From positions 1-64,000 of the forward strand of contig CAYGVI010000005.1 in the NCBI GenBank assembly GCA_964353335.1: a stretch of 64,000 bases of DNA. Direction: 5' to 3'. The notes under the pieces are model-generated. The model was not told the DNA's origin. It made no database searches and worked only from the letters and a program-made list of their open reading frames with translations. This DNA comes from JAWAAW01 sp964353335 (GTDB lineage Archaea; Nanobdellota; Nanobdellia; Woesearchaeales; ARS49). The position numbers and the translations under genes were made by a program. This document shows positions 15,835-23,974 of this stretch, in pieces. Numbering within the stretch: position 1 is the stretch's first letter; the number at the start of each line of letters is the position of its first letter.

Positions 15835-17199
15835 TCAGATAAACGCGCCTGAGCCGAATGATGGCGGCCTGTTGACGTCGGTTACAACAATTGTCACGTC
15901 CTTCTTGACAGTGTTGATGCCGTCGCTGACTGTTATCGTCACCAGGTGGGTTCCTTGGTCCTCGTACGTCGATGTGTACGTGTTGGACTTCATCCATCCT
16001 GAGTACGTTATTGTCAGCTCGTCTCCCTCTGGGTCTGTTATTACAGGCGTGAGGGTTACTGTCTGGCCTTCGTCAATTGTCAGCGTATCAGCCATCTGGA
16101 TGACAGGAGCCTTGTTCAATGACTCTACAGTTATTGCAAAGCTCGTGCTGTCTGCCAGGTTGCCGTCAGAGGCTGTGACATTGACATTGTACTTGCCAAC
16201 ATCATTGCTCGTGGTCTGCCAGGTTCCGTCAGGTCCCAATGGCGGGGTAAAGGTGAACGCCACCTTGTCGCCGTCAGGGTCTGTTGCGGTCGGCTTGACT
16301 GTTATCTTGTCGCCTTCCTTGACCTTGACATCGCCAATCGGCCCGATTGTCGGAGGCCTGTCAACGTTCTCCACGATGACTCGGACAGTCTCGCGGGCAG
16401 TTGCCTTTCCGTCAGAGGCAAGTATGTTGACTTCGTGGGTTCCTGCATCAGTGAATCCTGTTGCCTTTGCAGGGCCATTCATCCAGCCGTCAAAGCTGAT
16501 TGAAATCTTGTCGCCGTCTGGGTCAGATGCCTGCGCGTTAATGGTCACGGTCTCGCCTTCCTTGACGCGTATTTCCTTGGAAGCAATCTGAAGTACTGGC
16601 GCCATGTTCTTTGGCTTGACCTGGATTACAATCATCTGGTTGATGCTGTTCTTTCCGTCAGACGCTGTGATTGTTACCTTGTAATCACCCGTGTCTCCGA
16701 CCTTTGTCTGCCATTTTCCTGTGGCATCCAATGGTGGCGTGAATGTGTATGTTATTGGGTCGCCGTCAGGGTCTGTTGCCTTGAGATTGGGGAAGTTCAC
16801 AAGGTCTCCTTCTATCACGACCTTTCGCGGAAGGCTTGCATCCTCTGGAGCGACAGCTGGTGCTGTCTCTACAGGTGCAGTTTCAACAGGCACTGTCTCT
16901 ACAGGTGCGGTTTCAACAGGTGCTGTCTCTGCCGGTGCTGCAGGAGCAGTCTCTACAGGTGCAGTTTCAGCAGGCGCTTCGCCCACAACTTCCTCTGCAA
17001 CTTCAATATTCTGAGGCTCATTTGTCTCCTCAATCACGCTGACATCCTCGCCTGCAGCATCTAGTTCTGCAGCGACCGAGCCTGTCGGCGTGTCATCGCC
17101 TGTCGAGTTCCATCCCGGCGGAAGCAGCTGTGCGCATCCTGCCAGCATAAGAACTGCGATAACTCCGAGAACAACCGGAACAAAAACTGTTTTTGCCAT
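15835..17199 (-). CDS. Lipoprotein with four tandem Ig/cadherin-like repeats
   Basis: 454 residues. Signal peptide with lipobox LAGC (Cys near 22), then a linker of repeated P-V-E-T-A-P units (about 65-110), then four repeats of about 85 residues. Each repeat has the pattern DPDGD.I...F...G.W...D.G.Y.V...ASDG followed by NxAP or NRPP. These resemble PKD/cadherin-like adhesive domains with calcium-binding Asp clusters. The protein is probably surface-exposed, spacing its domains from the membrane by the linker. A GGGGGAGTG Shine-Dalgarno precedes the ATG. Confidence 0.82.
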   Translation of the reverse strand: MAKTVFVPVVLGVIAVLMLAGCAQLLPPGWNSTGDDTPTGSVAAELDAAGEDVSVIEETNEPQNIEVAEEVVGEAPAETAPVETAPAAPAETAPVETAPVETVPVETAPVETAPAVAPEDASLPRKVVIEGDLVNFPNLKATDPDGDPITYTFTPPLDATGKWQTKVGDTGDYKVTITASDGKNSINQMIVIQVKPKNMAPVLQIASKEIRVKEGETVTINAQASDPDGDKISISFDGWMNGPAKATGFTDAGTHEVNILASDGKATARETVRVIVENVDRPPTIGPIGDVKVKEGDKITVKPTATDPDGDKVAFTFTPPLGPDGTWQTTSNDVGKYNVNVTASDGNLADSTSFAITVESLNKAPVIQMADTLTIDEGQTVTLTPVITDPEGDELTITYSGWMKSNTYTSTYEDQGTHLVTITVSDGINTVKKDVTIVVTDVNRPPSFGSGAFI

Positions 17200-17257
17200 A
17201 TTACACTCCCCCTTTAAGAGTAAATCTCTGTTACCTTTCCGGAATGGTAAATCATAT

Positions 17258-17839
17258 TTAAGCTTTTTGCTTCTGGACTATATATCCGAACAGAAAGAAG
17301 GCCGCAGAATAAGCAAGTGTCAGGCGGGTTATGTAAGTGAAAAATGCCTGGAAGAACTGCTCTGGGTACAATAGTATGAGCATGCTGCCTTCAGGGAAAA
17401 TCCAGGTTTCCTCTGAAAAGAAAATCTTGTGAAAATTTCCAAAGATGTTATCAAATGGCACAAATCCAAGAATCAGAACAAGCAACAGCAGAATCCAGAA
17501 TCCGCGCATGAAAACCCTGCCAAGGTCTGCCTTTGGAAGCAGTGCGAGGAAAACAACAAGCAAAATGAGAGAAGCATACCTCAGCAGGTGAATTACATCC
17601 TTCACGTCTGCCAGATGCGATTTTTCCCTCTCGTTAAAAATATCCGGAAGCACTGCCCTGCCTTCAAAATAATCAAGCACCTGCATTGTTGTCGGCAATG
17701 CCCCCTGCCTGAGCATGGAATTGTATGCCTGCTGGTCAAACACAAGCGCATTGCCAATCAATAACAGCATCAAGAATGGGAAAATTACTGCGCAGAGCCA
17801 GGTTGTGTTCATAAGAATAGGATTTGCCCATCTGCTCAT
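17258..17839 (-). CDS. DUF1461 (TIGR01906) integral membrane protein
   Basis: 193 residues with four hydrophobic segments (about 12-32, 85-105, 110-130, 165-188). The loop motif NEREKSHLADVKDVI and the later NFHKIFFSEETWIFPEGSML / PEQFFQAFF match the DUF1461 family, found in lactic acid bacteria and archaea. Its function is not established. It precedes the Ig-repeat lipoprotein gene on the same strand with a gap of about 60 nt. Confidence 0.82.
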   Translation of the reverse strand: MSRWANPILMNTTWLCAVIFPFLMLLLIGNALVFDQQAYNSMLRQGALPTTMQVLDYFEGRAVLPDIFNEREKSHLADVKDVIHLLRYASLILLVVFLALLPKADLGRVFMRGFWILLLLVLILGFVPFDNIFGNFHKIFFSEETWIFPEGSMLILLYPEQFFQAFFTYITRLTLAYSAAFFLFGYIVQKQKA

Positions 17840-17898
17840 AAAGTTTTCTGAAAAGGTGGTAACATAAGTTTATATTCCGCAAGGATTTTCTGCGGTTT

Positions 17899-18363
17899 AT
17901 GGCAGACACAATTGATGATGTTGTTGATCAGCAAATACAAATAATCCAGCAGACTGCAGATCAAAGCATTGCAGCAGCAAAATATATTGCAGATATGATT
18001 AAGGCAGATTTCAAGAAGTATGCAAATGCGTTTAATCCTGACCAGCAGGACGTTTCTGCAGAACAGCTTTACTTGGGAATCTTGGAGTATGTGCGTTCTT
18101 TTGACAAACACCATTCTCATGCCATTGGCGGTGTAATGAGCTACGAAAAGCCCAATAACAGCGATATTCCGCCTGATCCGGACATAGTTCTTGGCTGGAC
18201 AACCTATGTTGAATATGGAGAAAACAGGGTTACCAAAGATCTGACAGAGGAAGGAAAGAAAATGCTTTACGGTTATCGTTCTGCACTTGGCTTGGTTTCA
18301 GTTGATGAGCAGAAAAAACTGGATAGGGCAGCAGTAAAGACATTTACCCGCGATGTTTGCTAA
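17899..18363 (+). CDS. Hypothetical protein, 154 residues
   Basis: Helical N-terminal half (MADTIDDVVDQQIQIIQQTA...) and a mixed C-terminal half (DIVLGWTTYVEYGENRV). No signal or membrane segment and no recognised motif. The start is supported by a TATA-like AAGTTTATATT (17866-17876) about 27 nt upstream, a leaderless arrangement. The end converges on metG with a 3-nt gap. Confidence 0.65.
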   Translation: MADTIDDVVDQQIQIIQQTADQSIAAAKYIADMIKADFKKYANAFNPDQQDVSAEQLYLGILEYVRSFDKHHSHAIGGVMSYEKPNNSDIPPDPDIVLGWTTYVEYGENRVTKDLTEEGKKMLYGYRSALGLVSVDEQKKLDRAAVKTFTRDVC

Positions 18364-18366
18364 GAA

Positions 18367-20388
18367 TCACCTTACTGTTGCATTGTCTCCTATCTGGACT
18401 GAGATTTCTTCTGTTTTTGTCTTCAGGGGCTTGTCCTTGTAGACTGCCTTGCAGGATTTTGTTGTTATCTTTACCTTTGCAAAGTCATCAATTGTTATTT
18501 CGTCGTGCTCGCAGGGCATTCCTTCGACATAAACATCAGAGCCAGGGGCAGAATTTGGCGCCTCAAGCACTTTTACTTCGTTTCCAACCTGCGCAGCGAG
18601 AAGCATTCCCTTGCTTTCAATGCCTCTCAGCACTGCCGGCTTGAGGTTTGAAACAATTACAAGGTGCTTTCCAACAAGCTGGTCTGCAGAATAATAAGCG
18701 CGAAGACCTGCAACCAACTGCCTTTGTTCTGTTCCAAGGTCAATCTTGAGCACAAATAACTTGTCAGCGTTCGGGTGCGGTTTTGCCTCAATTACTTTTG
18801 CAACCCTTAACGCGAGCTTTCTGAATGGCTCAATATCAGTGACTTTCTCAGGCGGTGTCTGCCCTGCCTCGTTTGGCTTTTGAACAGCAGTGTCAAGCTT
18901 TTTGAAAAGTATTTCCGGCTGCAATAATATTCCTTTTGTTGAGCGCTTGAACTTTGCTTTTTTGAAGTTGCCCAGCTTCTGACCGAGCTGTTTGCTGATG
19001 TTTTCAGCTGTTGCAGGGATAAATGGCCAGGTGAGTACACTCGCAAGGCGCAATGATTCAACAACAACATACAAAACTGTTGCAAGGCGCTGCTGGTCTG
19101 TCAGTTTCCACGGCTCTGAGTCATTCACATACTTGTTGCAGGCGTGCAGGAATGTCCAGACTGTTTCAACAGCGCGGTTCCACTCGTATTTCTGCATCAA
19201 TGCATTTGCTTCTTCAAGCACTTTGTTTGCGTGTTCAATGAGCAATTTATCCTCTTTTGTGAATTTGCCTGGCTTTGGAATCTGCCCTTGGAAATTCTTG
19301 TGAACGAGAACAGAAGTTCTTTGCAAAAGGTTGCCAAGCGTGTCTCCTAATTCAGAGTTTGCCCGCGCAATCAATGATTCCTCGCTGAAATCTCCGTCAT
19401 TTCCTGCCGGAATTTCGCGCAAGAGAAATAATCTGAGTGCGTCTGCTCCGTATTTGTCAACAAGCCGGATTGGGTCAACAACTGTTCCTGTGCTTTTTGA
19501 CATTTTTTCCCCGCCTGTCAAAACCCAACCATGAGTGTGGATTGTTTTTGGCAGCGGCAGTCCGATTGCCTGCAGTATTGCAGGCCAGATTATGACGTGG
19601 AACCATGCAATGTCTTTTCCTATGACATGCACATTCGCAGGCCAGTATTTTTTGAATTTCTTTCCGTCAGGATATCCAAGAGCGGAAATATAATTTAGCA
19701 AAGCGTCAAACCAGACATAAATCACATGAGACTTGTCGTTTGGAAGCTTAATTCCCCACTTCAATGTTTTTCTGCTGACGCTCAAATCCTTTAGCCCTTC
19801 TTTCAAGCGGTTGACTATCTCGTTTTTCCTTGATTCAGGCAGGCAGAATTCAGGATGGGACTCAAAATGCTTCAGGAGAAAGTCCTGGAACTGTGACAAT
19901 CTGAAAAAGTATGATTCTTCGCTGATTTTTTCAGGCGCTTTCTGGTGCACAGGGCACACTCCGCCAACCAAATCCTTTTCTGTATAGAATGCCTCGCAGC
20001 CAGAGCAGTACAAGCCGTCATAAGTTCCCTTGTAAATCAATCCCTTGTCAAGAACGCTTTGGAAAATGCTTTGGCAGATTTTTTTGTGCTTGCCAGAGCT
20101 TGTCCTGATAAAGTCATTGTTGCAGATATTGAGCTTCTTCAATAATTCCTGGAAGCAGACAACAAGTTCATCAACAAACTGCTTTGGCTTTTTTCCCTGC
20201 GACAAAGCTGTTTTTTCAACCTTTGAACCGTGCTCATCAGTGCCTGTCAGGAAATAAACATCCTCGCCAAGCTGTTTGTGCCATCGCGCGAGAGCGTCAG
20301 CTATTATTTTCTCATAAGCGTGCCCAATGTGCGGCTTTGCATTTGTGTAATCAATAGCCGTTGTGATGTAAAACGGTTGCTTTGCCAT
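18367..20388 (-). CDS. metG: Methionyl-tRNA synthetase
   Basis: 673 residues, class I synthetase charging tRNA-Met. Motifs: PHIGH at 19-23, a zinc-binding insert (CSGCEAFYTEKDLVGGVC, about 127-144), GEKMSKSTGT near 292-301. An anticodon-binding helical domain follows. The C-terminal EMAP-II/Trbp111-type tRNA-binding OB fold starts near 515 (RVAKVIEAKPHPNADKL...). The fused OB domain makes it a dimer-type MetRS. CTTTATATAC at 20417-20426 (minus strand) is the likely TATA box. Confidence 0.96.
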   Translation of the reverse strand: MAKQPFYITTAIDYTNAKPHIGHAYEKIIADALARWHKQLGEDVYFLTGTDEHGSKVEKTALSQGKKPKQFVDELVVCFQELLKKLNICNNDFIRTSSGKHKKICQSIFQSVLDKGLIYKGTYDGLYCSGCEAFYTEKDLVGGVCPVHQKAPEKISEESYFFRLSQFQDFLLKHFESHPEFCLPESRKNEIVNRLKEGLKDLSVSRKTLKWGIKLPNDKSHVIYVWFDALLNYISALGYPDGKKFKKYWPANVHVIGKDIAWFHVIIWPAILQAIGLPLPKTIHTHGWVLTGGEKMSKSTGTVVDPIRLVDKYGADALRLFLLREIPAGNDGDFSEESLIARANSELGDTLGNLLQRTSVLVHKNFQGQIPKPGKFTKEDKLLIEHANKVLEEANALMQKYEWNRAVETVWTFLHACNKYVNDSEPWKLTDQQRLATVLYVVVESLRLASVLTWPFIPATAENISKQLGQKLGNFKKAKFKRSTKGILLQPEILFKKLDTAVQKPNEAGQTPPEKVTDIEPFRKLALRVAKVIEAKPHPNADKLFVLKIDLGTEQRQLVAGLRAYYSADQLVGKHLVIVSNLKPAVLRGIESKGMLLAAQVGNEVKVLEAPNSAPGSDVYVEGMPCEHDEITIDDFAKVKITTKSCKAVYKDKPLKTKTEEISVQIGDNATVR

Positions 20389-20479
20389 ACCTAGAAAGCG
20401 TTTGGGGATAGTATATAAAGATTACCCGTTGGGCACGGAAAACAAAGCTTTATAAATATTTAACTACTAGACAGTGATT

Positions 20480-20719
20480 ATGGAAGCAATAAAATTCGGC
20501 GACATTGAATCCGCAAGATTTGTTTACAACAGGGTCAGGGGGCATTACAAGGCGATAGGCGCCACGCACGAAGGAGTCAGTGCAAGGGGCCAGGTTATTT
20601 TTGTTAGAGACAACGTCTTGCAAACCCACCTGCCGATAGTTTTGTATTATGCAAATCACATAGACGCAAGATTTAAGAGACAAACAGTTGATGATAAAGT
20701 CACTTCATCTTCTTTGTAA
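20480..20719 (+). CDS. Hypothetical protein, 79 residues
   Basis: Begins MEAIKFGDIESARFVYNRVR. No recognised family. It is supported by a near-consensus promoter, AAAGCTTTATAAATA (20444-20458), about 28 nt before the ATG, the same BRE/TATA sequence used before the major surface protein. The last 20 nt overlap the convergent zinc-ribbon gene. Confidence 0.5.
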   Translation: MEAIKFGDIESARFVYNRVRGHYKAIGATHEGVSARGQVIFVRDNVLQTHLPIVLYYANHIDARFKRQTVDDKVTSSSL

Positions 20720-21107
20720 CTGCAATCTGTTGCCCGCACTTGGGGCAGTTGAAGATTAATGCGTCTGCCTTGACTTCCTTGTTTTCTTCCGCGTCAAACA
20801 GCTTGACTTTTTTGCGCTTGAAAGGCATTTGGTGGTCTCCTGAGAATCCGCATTTCGGGCACGTGTACTGGATGTTCGCGGTCAATGTATCTTCGTATGC
20901 CTGCTTTTCCATTGTGAATCCGCAGGCAGAACATGTATATTCTTTTGCGCGGATTTTTACCTTGCCGTCGCTTCCTTTTGGCTTGCCCATCATTGCTTTC
21001 TTGCACTTGGGGCATTTTTCCTTTGATACCCACGCGACAACATTGGGCTTTGAGCGCCTTGTGAAGTAAATGCACTCTTCAACCGAGTCAGGCATTTTGA
21101 GAGCCAT
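20700..21107 (-). CDS. Zinc-ribbon protein
   Basis: 135 residues with four zinc knuckles: CPKC near 32, CSAC near 60, CPKC near 83 and CPKC near 122. They pair into two zinc ribbons in the manner of RNA polymerase or translation-associated archaeal proteins. Charged linkers (KRKKVKLFDAEENKEVK) and a C-terminal KKMK tail suggest nucleic-acid contact, but the family was not identified. ATG 21107 lies about 26 nt from ATTTAATAC (21127-21137). Confidence 0.75.
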   Translation of the reverse strand: MALKMPDSVEECIYFTRRSKPNVVAWVSKEKCPKCKKAMMGKPKGSDGKVKIRAKEYTCSACGFTMEKQAYEDTLTANIQYTCPKCGFSGDHQMPFKRKKVKLFDAEENKEVKADALIFNCPKCGQQIAVTKKMK

Positions 21108-21131
21108 AAACAAAGAACTTGCAGAACTGTA

Positions 21132-21530
21132 TTAAATAGTTTTCCCTTTGCCAAATAGGCCCCTTCTAAGAACCCCTGCGAATTCTTGATTCTTTTCTGG
21201 AGGGATTTCAAGGTCTTTTATCTGCCAGAGTATAAGGTTGTCAATTGAGTTGCCTGGCATTTGCGTAGTTGCCTGCCACCTGAAAGGCGGCTTCATTCCT
21301 GCGCGCGCATAAATCTCCCTAATCTGCATATAGCCGTCTTCGCGGATTTCAACCGGCGCAGAATCTATCAGCGGGCTGTATTCTGTGCGCAGGACAATGC
21401 ACCTGCCTGCTGCGCGCTCTTCAAGTGACGCGTGCAGTTCGCATTTAATCATGTCCCTAATGCACTGCGGAACATAAACCGCGCCATTTTTCCCAAGAGT
21501 TGCATCCTGTGACGTTATGTACTCTGTCAT
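21132..21530 (-). CDS. Hypothetical protein with possible AbrB-like N-terminus
   Basis: 132 residues. TLGKNGAVYVPQCIRDMIKC at about 12-32 resembles the swapped-hairpin of AbrB/SpoVT transcription factors (GKNGQVTVPKEIRD...), but the following residues do not continue the fold clearly. The rest is unassigned. ATG 21530 is 27 nt from the palindromic TTTATAAA at 21554-21561, which also serves the divergent methyltransferase gene. Confidence 0.55.
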   Translation of the reverse strand: MTEYITSQDATLGKNGAVYVPQCIRDMIKCELHASLEERAAGRCIVLRTEYSPLIDSAPVEIREDGYMQIREIYARAGMKPPFRWQATTQMPGNSIDNLILWQIKDLEIPPEKNQEFAGVLRRGLFGKGKTI

Positions 21531-21553
21531 ATGCACGACAAAAAAGGCAGGGC

Positions 21554-21561
21554 TTTATAAA
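21554..21561. promoter_or_regulatory. Palindromic TATA box between two divergent leaderless genes
   Basis: TTTATAAA has its centre 26.5 bp from the plus-strand ATG (21584) and 27.5 bp from the minus-strand ATG (21530). Being symmetric, it could direct both transcripts, with flanking BRE sequences setting the preferred direction. Confidence 0.55.
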
Positions 21562-21583
21562 TCACCCTCTCTTCCTGAAATTC

Positions 21584-22063
21584 ATGGCATACTACGCAGG
21601 AATCTCAAAGGGCTATGAGGAACTGCACAAGGAAGAGCAATTGGGAAAGCTAAGGCAGGTCATTGAAAGGCTGCCTTACAATAAGACAGACAAAATTTTG
21701 GACATCGGATGCGGAACAGGATTGAGCTCTTTGCTGTTCAACTGCCAGAAATTCGGGGTTGACCCCACATTTGAATTATTGGAGCAGGCAAAGCCAAGGC
21801 TTCCTGTTGCGCAGGGAGTGGCAGAGCATTTGCCGTTCAAGGACAACTCATTTGACATTGTAATCTGTTTGACAGCTTTGCACAATTTCACAGACCCATT
21901 ACGGGGTTTGCTTGAGATGAAGCGCGTTGGCATGGGAAAGTTTGCAATCTCAATCCTGAAAAGGGCAAAAGAGTGCGACAACCTGATGAAAATGGTCAGC
22001 CAGACTTTCAAAGTGAAGGAAATGCTCGAAGACCCAAAGGACTTTATCCTGTTCTGTGAGTAA
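21584..22063 (+). CDS. Class I SAM-dependent methyltransferase
   Basis: 159 residues, a small Methyltransf_11-type fold. Motif I ILDIGCGTGLSSLL at about 37-50 binds S-adenosylmethionine; the acidic loop after strand 2 (FGVDPTFELLEQA) and motif IV (FDIVICLTALHNF) are present. Substrate unknown. The start MAYYAGISKGYEEL is set by TTTATAAA about 27 nt upstream; upstream in-frame codons would lie in the divergent gene. Confidence 0.85.
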   Translation: MAYYAGISKGYEELHKEEQLGKLRQVIERLPYNKTDKILDIGCGTGLSSLLFNCQKFGVDPTFELLEQAKPRLPVAQGVAEHLPFKDNSFDIVICLTALHNFTDPLRGLLEMKRVGMGKFAISILKRAKECDNLMKMVSQTFKVKEMLEDPKDFILFCE

Positions 22064-22095
22064 TATTTATATAACAAAACAGGTCTGGCAGTCTC

Positions 22096-22869
22096 ATGGC
22101 AGGATTTTTCAAGGAACTGGCTGAGTCATTCATGCCCTCGCACTGGGATGAGATAAGCCAGAGGTCAGCCAGCCAAGGAATTTCGTTCTTCACAAAAGTG
22201 CTTTTGCTTGCTTTCCTCGTGATGATACTGCTCGCAATTCCCTCGATGATAAAGCTGCCTGCGACAATCAGCGAGCAGTTGAACAAGTTTGACACAATCC
22301 AGCTGTCAGGCGATTTCAACATGAGCTCGCCGATAAAACTGCCAAAGTCAGACCCTTACTTTGTCTTTGACACAAGCGGCGCATTCACAGAGCTGACAAC
22401 AGAGCGCATCCTGATTACAGAGGACAAGATATTTTACAGGCCCTTGTTCGGCACGCATTATGTCAACACAGAGCAGCTGAAAGACTTAAAGCACAACCGC
22501 GACAATGTCAAAAGGTTCCTCGCAGCGCTTGTGTTCTTTGTACTGCCTTCAATATTATTTTACGCATTTGTGACTGTGTGGCTGAAATACTTCCTTATGA
22601 TTCTCACGCTGTCAATAATACTGTTTGTCCTGCTTGACCTGACGCACTGGCGCAGGACCTGGAAAGAGCTTTTCCTGGCTGCATGTTATGTGTCAACAGT
22701 GCCTGTTTTCGCAGAGGTAATTGTGGGCGCGATTAATTCAAAACTGCTGGTTCCAATCGTGAGCATCGCAGGGCTTGTCCAATTGTATCTTGCCCCGGCA
22801 GTGATTCTTTGCGTGCTCGCAATCGGCGCAGCAATGTGCGTGTATTCCAACAAGGAAGAAGAGAAATGA
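22096..22869 (+). CDS. DUF1189-like membrane protein
   Basis: 257 residues. An amphipathic N-terminus, one transmembrane helix (about 32-52), an extracytoplasmic domain of about 90 residues, then four hydrophobic segments (about 145-165, 168-188, 198-218, 225-250). The layout and the ITEDKIFYRPLFG region resemble DUF1189 proteins of unknown function. A TATA-like TATTTATATAAC (22064-22075) precedes it, and its TGA overlaps the next ATG. Confidence 0.65.
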   Translation: MAGFFKELAESFMPSHWDEISQRSASQGISFFTKVLLLAFLVMILLAIPSMIKLPATISEQLNKFDTIQLSGDFNMSSPIKLPKSDPYFVFDTSGAFTELTTERILITEDKIFYRPLFGTHYVNTEQLKDLKHNRDNVKRFLAALVFFVLPSILFYAFVTVWLKYFLMILTLSIILFVLLDLTHWRRTWKELFLAACYVSTVPVFAEVIVGAINSKLLVPIVSIAGLVQLYLAPAVILCVLAIGAAMCVYSNKEEEK

Positions 22870-23360
22870 TATACAACCCAAGGCAGACAGTTCTTGTTTC
22901 GTGCAGGGGGACTTTTCACCACCTTGGCAGGGATGAGGAAATAGAGGACATTCTTCCATTGGACTGGCACTCGCCTGCCTCAGAAGTGCCGAAAAAATAT
23001 TTGATTCTTGTCAGCAAAAAAGCAGCTGCTTTGACATTAATCCAGAATTCAAAGGCGTTTGTTGTCAACTTCATGCCATTTTCGCACACAGACCACATTG
23101 TGAAGGCAGGGATGCTTCACGGCGCATTCCACGACAAGTTTGCAGCCACAGGGCTTGAGCGCGCTGCTTGCGAGCACCTTCCTGACACTCCGCGCATCAA
23201 GGACGCTGTTGCCTGGCTTGAGTGCCGTGTTGAAGGCGAGTTTGATATTGGAGACCACGTGCTGTTTCTCGGCGAAATCCTTCACGAGGAAGAAACGCAT
23301 TCTGATGCCAAAAGGCCGTTCCACATTGACGGCACACAGTTCACAACAACAAGAGACTAA
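22866..23360 (+). CDS. Flavin reductase-like / flavoredoxin protein
   Basis: 164 residues of the FMN-binding split-barrel family: TVLVSCRGTFHHLGRDEEIE at the N-terminus, VPKKYLILVSKKAAALTLIQ, then AWLECRVEGEFDIGDHVLFL near 125-145, a conserved flavoredoxin signature. It probably binds FMN and moves electrons in the cytoplasm. The ATG overlaps the upstream stop (ATGA), indicating translational coupling with the membrane protein. Confidence 0.85.
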   Translation: MIYNPRQTVLVSCRGTFHHLGRDEEIEDILPLDWHSPASEVPKKYLILVSKKAAALTLIQNSKAFVVNFMPFSHTDHIVKAGMLHGAFHDKFAATGLERAACEHLPDTPRIKDAVAWLECRVEGEFDIGDHVLFLGEILHEEETHSDAKRPFHIDGTQFTTTRD

Positions 23361-23413
23361 TAATATACTGTGACACACAAAATATTATATAGTATTCTAA
23401 TAAGGCAGGGTGT

Positions 23414-23851
23414 ATGGTTGATGATGAACGCATAGACCCTGAAGCTGCTGGCAGGATAAGCCAGCTCGCTAAGAACCTGAAAGACCTGCATCTTGCCACA
23501 TCAGCAGAAGAGGCGTACGCGAGGGCAAAGGAAATAATTCTCGGCACTGCAACACAGGGACAGGAGAAATCAATAAAGGAGCTGATGACAGAGGCAGGAG
23601 TCACACAGCAGGATTTGCAAAAAGCAAAGGAGCTTCTCAAGCAGGAAGAGGAGGAGCTCAGCAAGCTCAAGAAAGAACTCACTGACCTCAAGGCAAAGCA
23701 GATTGAGGAGACAATGCACCACGGCGAGCACGTCAGCGAGACAGAAAAGCTTGACGAGGAATTAATAGAGGAAGAGCACGATATCGGGGTTGTCGAGGAA
23801 AACGTGGAAGTCGCAGAGGAAGTCCAGAAAGAACCCAAAGACGGCAAATAA
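23414..23851 (+). CDS. Coiled-coil acidic protein, unknown function
   Basis: 145 residues, very rich in Glu, Lys and Ala. A helical N-terminal half (GRISQLAKNLKDLHLATSAE) is followed by a coiled coil (about 70-100) and an acidic tail (ELIEEEHDIGVVEENVEVAE). No membrane segment. ATTATATAGT at 23382-23391 supplies the TATA box about 27 nt upstream. No known family. Confidence 0.65.
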   Translation: MVDDERIDPEAAGRISQLAKNLKDLHLATSAEEAYARAKEIILGTATQGQEKSIKELMTEAGVTQQDLQKAKELLKQEEEELSKLKKELTDLKAKQIEETMHHGEHVSETEKLDEELIEEEHDIGVVEENVEVAEEVQKEPKDGK

Positions 23852-23913
23852 ACCCCAACCTTTATATTCTACGGCATACACTATGCGAAATAGAGTTTAC
23901 AGTGGTCATAAAA

Positions 23914-23932
23914 GCATAAGCTTTATAAATAA
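23914..23932 (+). promoter_or_regulatory. Strong BRE/TATA promoter of the major surface protein
   Basis: GCATAAGCTTTATAAATA, nearly the window's promoter consensus and repeated at 28836-28853. It leaves a leader of about 30-40 nt before the surface-protein ATG, with a GGGGTGG Shine-Dalgarno, unlike most leaderless genes here. Confidence 0.6.
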
Positions 23933-23974
23933 TGTGACTACTCTACACTCATAACAAACCAATACTCAAGTGGG

